From positions 1,012,312 through 1,076,311 of the forward strand of contig NZ_LN868538.1 in the NCBI RefSeq assembly GCF_001261775.1: a DNA stretch of 64,000 nucleotides. The letters are read 5' to 3'. This DNA is from Anaeromassilibacillus senegalensis (lineage in GTDB: Bacteria; Bacillota; Clostridia; Oscillospirales; Acutalibacteraceae). Position 1 is the first letter of the stretch. Each line of letters begins with the position of its first letter. The notes below the pieces were generated by a model that ran no database searches, was not told where the DNA came from, and saw only the letters and a list, made by a program, of their open reading frames with translations. Below are positions 37,035 to 46,800 of this stretch, piece by piece. The position numbers were made by a program, and so were the translations under genes.

Positions 37035-40000
37035 TCAGCCAACCGTTACCACACAGTGTTGCTGCGGATTCTCACCCGCCATTGTGGTATACACGCCGGT
37101 GCTCTGGCCCGGTGTGCCAACCGCCCAGACTCTGTAATAGTAATCGTTGCCGATCTTCGCCACAAACTGGGTCTTCAGCACACTGCCGTTGCCCACGGTG
37201 AAGTTCGGGGCCGCGCTGCTGCCGTTGACAACCGTCATCTTGAAGCAGTAGGCATTGCCCCTCTTCAGGGTGAAGGCCGCTGTGGTATCGGAACGGACGG
37301 ACTTCTGTCCCATCATGTTCTGTGCCGCATTGACTACCGGGTTGGTTACGGCAACTGCCGTTCCTGTTCCGGAGGTGTTGCCAACCGGCTTCTTGCCGCC
37401 GCTGTTGGACGGCTTATGGCTCGGCTTGTTGTTGGGTTTCGCCGGCTCTTCCGGCTTGTCTGCCAGCGCCAGTCCCGCGCGGGCCTTCTCCACGGTGGCA
37501 TACTGTATGGCGATGTCCTTCGGGGTGGCATTCTCGTCGTTGCAGGTATCCCATGCGAGATTCAATGCCGCGCGGAGGATCGCATAGCTTGCCTCGGTGT
37601 AGTCCGCCGGGTCGAGTGCTTCGGATTCCTCCAGCAGGTCTTTCAGCGCTTCTCTGTCCGGCGTGACACGCAGGCCAGCCAGTGCGTCAAACAATTTGTC
37701 TGTCATTGCATCGACCTGCTTCTGGGTCGCGTTGCCGTCTGCCAGAAGGGCTTCCGCCTGCGGAAGGACTTCCTCAAAGGCGTCCTTCTCCGGGCCATCC
37801 AGATATTCGTCCAGATCGATCTCCTGTGCCTGCTTTACAAACAGCGCCAGCGTCTCGGTATCCGCCTTGAATTCCAGGCGCATGATCGCGTCGTGCAGGT
37901 TGTTTGCCGCCTTTTCAACTTCCGCCTTCAGCGTTTCGCCCTCGTCGTTGTAGATTTCTTCCGCATAGACGAGTGCCTCCGCGTAGCCTTCCAGGCTCTT
38001 CGGGGTGAAGTTGTTCAGGTCGAGCATGGCGGCGTAGTCGAGCCAGTATTCCAGCTGTTCCTTGGTGCCTGCCTCGAAGGAGAGGTAATGCATCGCGTCG
38101 AGCAGTTCCTTCCAGGCTTCGTTTACTTCTTCCTGCGTGGCTGTGTCGTCTTCATAGACGGCCTTCGCGTTGCCGCGCGCCGCGATGAAGCGATTGCTTA
38201 CGGACTCGACCAGACCGGCAAGCTGTTCGTCGGTCACTTCGTTTGCCTTTTCCAGCAGGGTTTCGAGAACGCTCTTGTTCACGCTGGTGAAGGTAAAGCG
38301 CAGGACCGCTTTGTCGTCCGGCATGGTATAGGTGTAGGTAAAGCCGTCGGCTTCAAACGGGATGCTCTCGCCATTCAGCTTTGCGCTTGCAAACGGGCCG
38401 TTCGCCGGGGTGAAGGTGAAGGCCAGCTTCGTGCCCGGAACCACCTTTGCGCCGTAGATGCCGTTGCCGTCGAGAATGACGTCCGTCTCACCGGCAATTT
38501 CCACGTTTGCCTGATTCGGGTTCCACTGCACGTTCAGCAGCTGCGGCTCGGCTTCCTTCTGTTCCGTGTAAACTGTCACCGCGGAAGCCGGCATGACAAA
38601 GCGGTATTCGCCATCCGCCAGCTTGGTCACGTCCACCGCGTTTCCATTCGCGTCAACAACGGACACGGTCTGTACCGGCTCGCTACCCTCTGCCTGCGTC
38701 ACATGCAGGGATACCGGCTCGTTCTCATAATAGAAGCGGAAATCGGTCGCTGCATCGATACCGGGCGCCGCCGCGACGTCGACCGGATTGTAAACTTCCA
38801 GCGCTTCTTTATCGCCGTCGAAGAAATAGGTGTGCAGGATCATACGCATGGTGCTGCGGATATTGCGTTCCAGTGTCTTCCGGGAAAGGGAACCATCCGC
38901 GAGCGCATCGCGCACAGCCTGCAATTGCAGGCTGCCGGGGGCGCCGGCAGGGTCGTTGTTGCTGCCGGAAGACGGCATTTTCAAATCTCCGCCAGCCTTG
39001 ATTTCCTCCACCAGGGTAGATTCGCTGCCCCAATCGGTCATGACCATGCCTTTGAAATTCCATTCGTTGCGCAGCACCTGCGTGAGCAAGTCCGTATTCT
39101 CCGCCGCACGCACCCCGTTAATCAGGTTATAGGAGGACATTACGCACCACGGCTGGGACTCCTTGACCGCGATTTCAAACGGACGCAGGTAAATTTCGCG
39201 CATGGCGCGCTCGGAAACCATACTGTCGCTGTTTTTGCGGTAATTTTCGCTGTTGTTTGCCGAAAAATGTTTGAGCGTTGCAGAAACGCCTTCCGACTGG
39301 ATCCCGCGGATCTGCGCGGCGGCCATTTTACCGGCAATAAACGGATCTTCCGAATAATACTCAAAATTTCGTCCGCATCTGGGATTGCGATGAATGTTGG
39401 TGCTGGGCGTCAGCCAGATGGGGAATCCGTCGTTGCCCATGGACAGGTTCTTGTATTTGTCCAGCGTCTTAAAGGTTTTGGCCTCTTCCGCGCCGGCTTG
39501 TCCCGCCGCCTCGACCAGGCTGGGGTTCCAGGTACACGCCTGTAAGGTTGCGCAGGGCCACGCAGTCGCCGTGTATTTGTTATTACGGATACCGGCAGGG
39601 CCATCCGCTGTTTGCAGGCGCGGAATCCCAAATTCCAACACCTCTTTGGTACAGGCGGTGTTTGCACCGTCCACAATCTCTCTGGGATTGTCGCTGCCTG
39701 TGCCGCGGGAAAGGATGATTAATTGATCGTCCGAAAGCTGCTCCAGGAACGCGGTCATCAGCGCCGGGTTTTCCGCCACGTCCGCCAGCATGATTGTTTC
39801 GCCGGAAGCTTGTACGGCCCGTGCCGCTTGATTCATCTGTGCCGCTTTTGGTTCCGGCTGCTGGGACTGTACTTCCGGTTTTTGAGGATCCGACCAGACG
39901 GTCGTTTCGTAGCTGTCCGGACCTTTTCCATCCAGGCGGCGTTCCAGCATCTTATCCGGATTCGCCGGCTGGAAGACCTTTGTGAGCTCTTCCGCCACTT

Positions 40001-43000
40001 CCAGCTCGTCCACCGTGTAGACGCCCGCCTGCTGGGTGTCGCGCACATTGCTGCCCACCAGGATTTTGTATGCGCCCGGTTCCCATACGAATGCGGATTC
40101 TGCCCCTGTTTTGCCAATATCATCGTAGGAGGCCATATCCGCAATGTCAAAGGACATAGCAACGGTCTGCGAATCGCCGGGCTGCAGCAGCTCCGTCTTC
40201 TGGAACGCCGCCAGCTCCAGCGCCGGTTTGGGCAGGTCCCCTGCCGGCGCGCTGAAGTAGACCTGTACCACTTCCTTGCCCGCCATATCGCCGGTATTGG
40301 TCACCGTTGCGGAAACATCGATAACACCTTTCTCCGGGTTAGGAACCGCGGTTACATCGTGTATGTCAAAGGTGGTATAGGACAGGCCAAAGCCAAACGG
40401 GAAAATGACCTTGTCCTTTGCAAAGGTCTCAAAATAGCGGTAGCCGACAAAAATATCTTCTTCATAGGAAACCCACGCGTTTCTGCCGGCATTTTCATAG
40501 ACATTCGCGGCAGGATAATCGTCAAAGCTGGTCACAAAGGTATCCGTCAAACGGCCGGACGGATTGACCTCGCCGCAGAGCGTGTTCGCCACAGCGACAC
40601 CGCCCTCCATACCCGGCTGCCAGGCAAGGAACACCGCGTCGACACTTCTGCCATCGCTGCTCCGAATGGTGTTCAGCCAGTTGACATCCATCACTACGCC
40701 AATATTTAAAACCACAACCACCCGGTCGAACTTGTTCAGCGCAGTTTGGATCAACTCCTTTTCCCGGCTGCGCAGGTAATACTCGCCCGCTTTGATACCG
40801 ATATCGGAGCCCTCACCTGTACGGCGGCGCAAAACGACCACTGCCGTGGCGTTCTCCTGTGCGGCGGCTTCGTCGACCAACTTGGCCAACTCGCCGGTCA
40901 TTTCCGGCTCGTCCGTCCCATAACCGCCGCCAACCCGCGTGTAATACTGGGAATAGTAGTCCGTCAGCGGTTCGTAAAGCTTAATTTTCTTATTCGCCGC
41001 CTTGTCAAGCAGGCCTTCCTGGATGGTGCGGACATATGCGGACTCCACATCGCCGGAGCCGCTGCCGCCCTTGACATAGCTCGCCTGCCCGATGCCCAGC
41101 AGCGCCACATTGGTTTCCGCTTTAAGCGGGAGCGCTTCATTGTCATTTTTGAGGAGCACCATGCCTTCCTCCGCGATCTCACGGGAAAGTTTGCCGTGCT
41201 CGGTCGATTCATCGATCAGCGGAATCGTCACCGGTGCGGAGACAACCTCCGGGTTGGAACGGGACCGTGCGCGCACGGTCACAGACGCCGCCGGGTCGCC
41301 GAACGATACATAAAGCAGGCCGTAGGCGCTGATTCTCGCGCTCTCCGCGCCTTCCACCTCCCAGGTAACAAACGGGTCGCAGTTCTCATCGCCCTTGACG
41401 GTGGCAAAGAAAGAAGTCGTTTTCCCTTTAATCGCCTGCGCTTCCTGCGTCTGTACGGTGATCTCCGACACCTTCGCATCGGGATCGACCTCCAGTTGTT
41501 TAAACTTCAGCAGGCTGAGGTTGAATTGCTTGGTGAACAGGATGCGAACCACATGGCTGCCCGCGGTCAAATTGACGCCAACCGGCTCCGTCGCCTGCCA
41601 ATTCTGCCAGCCGCCCGTTCCGTCGTGGCCGATGATTGCCGCTAGTTCCCCATCGATATAGGCTTCCAGACCGATCAGATCCGGTTCCGTTGTGGCGCGC
41701 GCCACATGCATGCTCAGTTTGAAGTCGCCTTCCAGCTTCTTCGGCACGTTAATATTGTACTCCAGCCAGGTTCCCGCCATCGTGGACGTCGGGTTTTTGC
41801 CGCTGGTAACCTCCGGGTCCTGGCAATTTTCCAGGCCGATGTTGCCGGATGCGCGGGAAAAAGTGGAAGCCTCCACCTTAATGCTGTTGCCAATGTCTTT
41901 TTCCTGCTCGAATTTTAACAGGCTAAGATTAAACTGGTTGACAAAGGACACCTTGAGTGTGTGCGTGCCCGCGGTTAGATTGACCAGCGCCGCGTCTGTT
42001 TCTGCCCAGGCTTTCCAGCCCCCTGTTCCGGCACGCACATAATCCATTACCTGCACGCCGTCCAAATGCGCTTTTATCTTGATATCGCCCGGCGCCGTAC
42101 CCGCGCGCGCCACCTGCATGGTCAGGTAATATTTGCCCGCCATGTCTTCCGGCACATCAATGGTGTACTCCAGCCAGTCGCCCGCGTAAGTTCCCGCAGG
42201 AATCAGGCCGCTTTCCACCTCGGGATTATTGGCCTCTTCTGTTTTCAGTGTCTTGGACGCCTTGGAATAATTGACCGCGTCGATCTTAAAGCGCTTGTCC
42301 CCCTTGACCGCCTCGGTGAATTTCAGCATACTCATGTTGAACTGCTTGGTATACACCAGCTTGATCGTATGGACGCCGGCACTGAGGTCCAGCTCCAGCT
42401 CATCGGAGGGAACCCACGACTTCCAGCCGCCCGTTCCGGCGCGGGAAATCTGCCCGGCCATCACATCGTCCACATAGCATTGCAGGCCGATCGCGCCGTC
42501 GTCAATGCCGGCACGGGCAACGTTCATCACCAGGTTATACGCGCCCGCCGCCTCTTCCGGGACGCTCACTTCATATTCCAGCCAATCTCCGGCCATCATG
42601 TATTTGGGAATCAATCCGCCGGGAACCTGCGGGTCGTCGCCCGGCTCCGTCTCCACATTGTCCTTGGAAATGCGGGCGTAGTCCATTACGGAAATCACTG
42701 TGCCATCACTGATTTCAATCGGCTCTACCGCAGAAGCAAACTGCATCCAACTCATCTCAAAATCGCTGTTAAACACCAGGCGGACGGTGTGTTCCCCTTT
42801 TTTCATGGAAAGAGCCTGGGGCGTTGTCGTCATCCACGGCACGCTCTCTCCGGCGGGGTCGCCTTCCTCCACCGTGAGCATCCGTTCTCCGTCCACCAGA
42901 ACGTCCATCTGCGGCCTCGCGCCAGCTGAAGACTGCACGCGCGCGGTAAATAGGTAATCCCCATTCGCCGGAACGGAAACCTGGAACTCGATCCACGCGC

Positions 43001-43256
43001 CGCCGTAGGTTTCGCCCGTCATCTGGTCGTCCACTTTCAGCGGGTCGGTATTTGCCTTTAACACAACGCCCTGCGAAGCGTCGCTGTACGATGCGGAGGC
43101 CAGTTTTGCGGGCAGTTCTACTGCTTCTTCCGCCACTTGCTGCACCTGTGCGCTCTCAGAAACCGGGGCGGCCGTATCCGCCGCAAACATGGATGAAAAC
43201 CCGGACAATCCGATCGTCATCGCCATAACCAATGCGAGTATTTTTTTACTTTTCAT
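37035..43256 (-). CDS. Secreted circularly permuted GH3 beta-glycosidase with four tandem CBM6/35-like modules
   Basis: A 2073-residue secreted enzyme. After the signal peptide come four homologous carbohydrate-binding modules (about 50-170, 178-310, 318-450, 455-585), each with GDWLEYxVxVPE, ARAG, GTGGWKxW and QFNLSLLKF-type motifs. An Ig-like domain precedes the GH3 C domain (from about 689, REIAEEGMVLLKNDNEALPL) and Fn3-like domain; the GH3 N barrel follows (about 1170-1490) with the nucleophile in MVMTDWGSE near 1407. The order is reversed relative to classical GH3, as in gene 25898. A short beta domain (DFRFYYENEPVSLHVTQAE) and the constant tail (1570-2073) end it. The ATG at 43256 is preferred; a TTG four codons upstream is also possible, since AAAGGA lies just before it. 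It has a consensus vegetative promoter. Confidence 0.92.
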   Translation of the reverse strand: MKSKKILALVMAMTIGLSGFSSMFAADTAAPVSESAQVQQVAEEAVELPAKLASASYSDASQGVVLKANTDPLKVDDQMTGETYGGAWIEFQVSVPANGDYLFTARVQSSAGARPQMDVLVDGERMLTVEEGDPAGESVPWMTTTPQALSMKKGEHTVRLVFNSDFEMSWMQFASAVEPIEISDGTVISVMDYARISKDNVETEPGDDPQVPGGLIPKYMMAGDWLEYEVSVPEEAAGAYNLVMNVARAGIDDGAIGLQCYVDDVMAGQISRAGTGGWKSWVPSDELELDLSAGVHTIKLVYTKQFNMSMLKFTEAVKGDKRFKIDAVNYSKASKTLKTEEANNPEVESGLIPAGTYAGDWLEYTIDVPEDMAGKYYLTMQVARAGTAPGDIKIKAHLDGVQVMDYVRAGTGGWKAWAETDAALVNLTAGTHTLKVSFVNQFNLSLLKFEQEKDIGNSIKVEASTFSRASGNIGLENCQDPEVTSGKNPTSTMAGTWLEYNINVPKKLEGDFKLSMHVARATTEPDLIGLEAYIDGELAAIIGHDGTGGWQNWQATEPVGVNLTAGSHVVRILFTKQFNLSLLKFKQLEVDPDAKVSEITVQTQEAQAIKGKTTSFFATVKGDENCDPFVTWEVEGAESARISAYGLLYVSFGDPAASVTVRARSRSNPEVVSAPVTIPLIDESTEHGKLSREIAEEGMVLLKNDNEALPLKAETNVALLGIGQASYVKGGSGSGDVESAYVRTIQEGLLDKAANKKIKLYEPLTDYYSQYYTRVGGGYGTDEPEMTGELAKLVDEAAAQENATAVVVLRRRTGEGSDIGIKAGEYYLRSREKELIQTALNKFDRVVVVLNIGVVMDVNWLNTIRSSDGRSVDAVFLAWQPGMEGGVAVANTLCGEVNPSGRLTDTFVTSFDDYPAANVYENAGRNAWVSYEEDIFVGYRYFETFAKDKVIFPFGFGLSYTTFDIHDVTAVPNPEKGVIDVSATVTNTGDMAGKEVVQVYFSAPAGDLPKPALELAAFQKTELLQPGDSQTVAMSFDIADMASYDDIGKTGAESAFVWEPGAYKILVGSNVRDTQQAGVYTVDELEVAEELTKVFQPANPDKMLERRLDGKGPDSYETTVWSDPQKPEVQSQQPEPKAAQMNQAARAVQASGETIMLADVAENPALMTAFLEQLSDDQLIILSRGTGSDNPREIVDGANTACTKEVLEFGIPRLQTADGPAGIRNNKYTATAWPCATLQACTWNPSLVEAAGQAGAEEAKTFKTLDKYKNLSMGNDGFPIWLTPSTNIHRNPRCGRNFEYYSEDPFIAGKMAAAQIRGIQSEGVSATLKHFSANNSENYRKNSDSMVSERAMREIYLRPFEIAVKESQPWCVMSSYNLINGVRAAENTDLLTQVLRNEWNFKGMVMTDWGSESTLVEEIKAGGDLKMPSSGSNNDPAGAPGSLQLQAVRDALADGSLSRKTLERNIRSTMRMILHTYFFDGDKEALEVYNPVDVAAAPGIDAATDFRFYYENEPVSLHVTQAEGSEPVQTVSVVDANGNAVDVTKLADGEYRFVMPASAVTVYTEQKEAEPQLLNVQWNPNQANVEIAGETDVILDGNGIYGAKVVPGTKLAFTFTPANGPFASAKLNGESIPFEADGFTYTYTMPDDKAVLRFTFTSVNKSVLETLLEKANEVTDEQLAGLVESVSNRFIAARGNAKAVYEDDTATQEEVNEAWKELLDAMHYLSFEAGTKEQLEYWLDYAAMLDLNNFTPKSLEGYAEALVYAEEIYNDEGETLKAEVEKAANNLHDAIMRLEFKADTETLALFVKQAQEIDLDEYLDGPEKDAFEEVLPQAEALLADGNATQKQVDAMTDKLFDALAGLRVTPDREALKDLLEESEALDPADYTEASYAILRAALNLAWDTCNDENATPKDIAIQYATVEKARAGLALADKPEEPAKPNNKPSHKPSNSGGKKPVGNTSGTGTAVAVTNPVVNAAQNMMGQKSVRSDTTAAFTLKRGNAYCFKMTVVNGSSAAPNFTVGNGSVLKTQFVAKIGNDYYYRVWAVGTPGQSTGVYTTMAGENPQQHCVVTVG

Positions 43257-43446
43257 CTTCCATACCAACTTTCCTTTTTCTACAAACTCCTGCGAACCAA
43301 ACTCTGAGCGTTACACCTCCTCTATACCACGCTGTTTGTTTTCCAACAAGCGAGCGGGAATCGCCGCACCGTCCATTATTTCGGCATTTGGCATTTGCCA
43401 GATAACAAATTAAATTATGTTTTGTATTACATTCAATTATTAATAA

Positions 43447-43475
43447 ATAGTATCATAGTATCTGTTTATTGTCAA
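43447..43475 (-). promoter_or_regulatory. Promoter of gene 37035
   Basis: TTGACA (43475-43470), 17 bp, TACTAT (43452-43447): a good sigma-A promoter, about 190 nt before the ATG. The leader 43257-43446 shows nothing else recognisable. Confidence 0.75.
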
Positions 43476-43533
43476 TTTCATAGTAAGAATTTGTATGAAA
43501 TTTATATTTTCGCTTTCGTATTGAAACAAATAA

Positions 43534-43575
43534 AAACGACACCCCCGTTGCTGTATTTGCATCAGGGGTGTCGTT
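43534..43575 (-). terminator. Terminator of gene 43809
   Basis: AACGACACCCC...GGGGTGTCGTT stem with a TTTTTATTTG run when read leftward. Confidence 0.9.
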
Positions 43576-43589
43576 ATAAATCTGCCGTT

Positions 43590-43730
43590 GGCATGTAGAC
43601 GCACATTGATTTTTTGCAAACCTGCACTCAATATGCATCTATGGCGATTTTCAGAAGCAGCTTCTTTCCAAACAGGGCTTCTTCAGGCTCTATTAACGGA
43701 AACAATCCTTTCAATTGGCCAACAGTTTGT
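43590..43730 (-). repeat. Decayed outer 3' unit of gene 43809
   Basis: Aligns with the outer units at 19795 and 25700 through GATTTTCAGAAG, AAACAGGGCTTCTT and CTCTATTAAC, but the first hairpin has lost its pairing. Confidence 0.55.
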
Positions 43731-43808
43731 TCAGCCAACCGTTACCACACAGTGCTGCTGCGGACGTACAACGTCATTCGCACCTACGGTGGTTTTCAGT
43801 GGCAGCAA
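43731..43808 (-). repeat. 78-bp post-stop tail duplication, gene 43809
   Basis: In-frame second tail ending QQHCVVTVG, with TGA at 43733-43731. The gene itself ends VVTIS, so here the downstream copy is closer to the family consensus than the coding tail. Confidence 0.85.
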
Positions 43809-46800
43809 TCAGCTAATTGTAACTACACAATGCTGTTGTGGGTTCTCGCCCGCCATCGTGGTATACACGCCGGTGCTCTGGCCCGGTGTGCCGGTCGCCC
43901 AGACTCTGTAATAGTAATCGTTGCCGATCTTCGCCACGAACTGGGTCTTCAGCACGCTGCCGTTGCCCACGGTGAAGTTCGGGGCCGCATTGCTGCCGTT
44001 GACAACCGTCATTTTGAAGCAATACGCATTGCCTCTCTTCAGAGTGAAGTTCGCTGTGGTATCGGAACGGACGGACTTCTGTCCCATCACGTTCTGTACC
44101 GCGTTGATTAACGGGTTGGGCACAGCAACTGCCGTTCCTGTACCGGAGGTGTTGCCAACCGGCTTCTTGCCGCCGCTGTTGGACGGCTTATGGCTCGGCT
44201 TGTTACCGGGCTTCTCCGGCTCTTCCGGCTTGTCTGCCAGCGCCAGTCCCGCGCGGGCCTTCTCCACGGTCGCATACCGCACGGCGATATCCTTCGGGGT
44301 GGCATTTTCGTCGTTGCAGGTATCCCATGCGAGATTCAATGCCGCACGGAGGATCGCGTAGCTCGCCTCGGTGTAGTCCGCCGGGTTGAGCGCTTCGGAT
44401 TCCTCCAGCAGGTCTTTTAGCGCTTCTCTGTCCGGCGTGACACGCAGGCCAGCCAATGCGTCAAACAATTTGTCTGTCATCTCGTCGACCTGCTTCTGGG
44501 TCGCGTTGCCGTCTGCCAGAAGGGCTTCCGCCTGCGGAAGGACTTCCTCAAAGGCGTCCTTCTCCGGGCCGTCCAGATATTCGTCCAGATCGATCTCCTG
44601 TGCCTGCTTTACAAAGAGTGCCAGCGTCTCGGTATCCGCCTTGAATTCCAGACGCATAATCGCGTCATGCAGGTTGTTGGCCGCTTTCTCAACTTCCGCC
44701 TTCAGCGTTTCGCCCTCGTCGTTGTAGATTTCTTCCGCATAGGCGAGTGCTTCCGCGTAGCCTTCCAGGCTCTTCGGGGTGAAGTTGTTCAGGTCGAGCA
44801 TGGCGGCGTAGTCGAGCCAGTATTCCAGCTGTTCCTTGGTGCCTGCCTCGAAGGAGAGGTGATGCATCGCGTCGAGCAGTTCCTTCCAGGCTTCGTTTAC
44901 TTCTTCCTGGGTGGCACTATCGTTTTCATAGATGGCCTTTGCATTGCTGCGCGCTGCGACGAAGCGTTTGCTTACGGACTCGACCAAACCGGCAAGCTGC
45001 TTGTCGGTCACTTCATTTGCCTTTTCCAGCAGGGTTTCCAGAACACTCTTGTTCACGCTGGTGAAGGTAAAACGCAGGACCGCTTTGTCGTTCGGCATGG
45101 TGTAGGTGTAGGTAAAGCCGTCGGCTTCAAACGGGATGTTCTCGCCGTTCAGCTTTGCGCTTGCAAACGGGCCGTTTGCCGGGGTGAAGGTGAAGGTCAG
45201 CTTCGTGCCCGGAACTACTTTTGCGCCGTAGATGCCGTTGCCGTCGAGAATGACGTCCGTCTCACCGGCAATTTCCACGTTTGCCTGATTCGGGTTCCAC
45301 TGCACGTTCAGCAGCTGCGGAAGCTGTTCCGTCTGCTCCACAAAATGGATGGTATAGGTTTTTTCGCTGTCCGGATAACCGGGCACACTTACGGTAATCT
45401 GCGCGCTGCCGGGGAAGGTCTCCGCCTGCCGGATTGCTACCGCCGCATAGGATGCGTCGGCCTCCGCGGTGACCACCGGAACCGCCGACAATTTCGGCAT
45501 TTTCACGGTGTACTCCATGACAGCCTTATCAAAGTCCAAATCAAAGGCCGCATGGTCGACGTCGACCCATTCGCCGTCCTTCTCATACTGGATTTTCCAG
45601 CTGTCCGGCGCAATGACGCCGTCGTCCCAGGCGCGGTACCAGCAGATTTCCGCTTGTTTTACAGTAATGGGTTCTTCAAAGGCATATTCTACCCATTGGG
45701 TTCCCGCCTCCGGATAGGTGGACCAGGTGGAACCCGTTCCGACCTCCGCCGAGGTATCCCAGCCCTTTCCGTCGTTGACGGCCTTCAGCGTGGACCATTC
45801 CTCACAGGTATAGGAAGCGGATACCGCCGCGTCCTGTTCGGCATACGTGCCGTCTTCCTTTTGCAGGCGGAATTCCTTCATGCCGACCGACCTTTGGCCT
45901 TCCATCAGCACACGGAACTTGTTTGCGGTAACCGGGGTAAAGTCGGCTTCATTCAGGGTATTGTATTCGGTGGCGTACGGCTTATGTCCATACTGCACCG
46001 ATGCGAGGGAGACCTGGCCAAAATCGACCGCGCCCAGCTGCCCCTGGACTTTCCATTCCATAATACCGGAGGCGACCTTCTTCACGTCGTTTTTGATGTT
46101 CATCCGGATTTTGTCCGTCACAACGGGAGTAAATCCGTAGTTGTTGTACTGGTTCTTGTTAAAGCTGTTGTATTCCTTCGTCGGTGTGACCGGGACAAAT
46201 GCTTCGCCGTTCCAATAGACGATTTCCAGCCCATCCGGAACCTTGACGCCGCCGTTGTCATCATACCATTTGACATCACAGCCCCACAGGGTGACCGGCT
46301 CGTCAAAGTCGTACTGTACCCACGGATTGAGGGGACCCGACCAGGAGGTCCATCTGGCGTCTGTTCCGTCATTCAGCGCTTCAATTGAGTCATTCTGGTA
46401 AACATACGACGCGGAGGCCTTTGCATAGCCCTCCAGCGGAATTTCTTTAAATTCTTCCGGCAGATAAATCGCCATCGCACCGCTCTGGCGGTTGTCCCAC
46501 GCATAATACGGGGTCATGACCAGATCCGCGTCGACCGCCTCGTCCTGCACCTTTGCTTTGGTATGGGCCACCACCTGCATGGCGGGTTTTACGCCGTAGT
46601 GGTCCTCGCTGGGCATCTCTGTTAAAGCAATTTCCTCGTCGGTCAACGGGCGAACCACAACATTGTCCACCTCGTAGGCGCGGTTGTAACCGCGCAGGCC
46701 GACTTTGCCCGTCTGGTGGTCCAGATCGTCAAAAGAACCGACCTTTTCCCCATTGACAAAGAACAGGAATTTGTTCTGATAGGCAATAACCTTCAATGTA

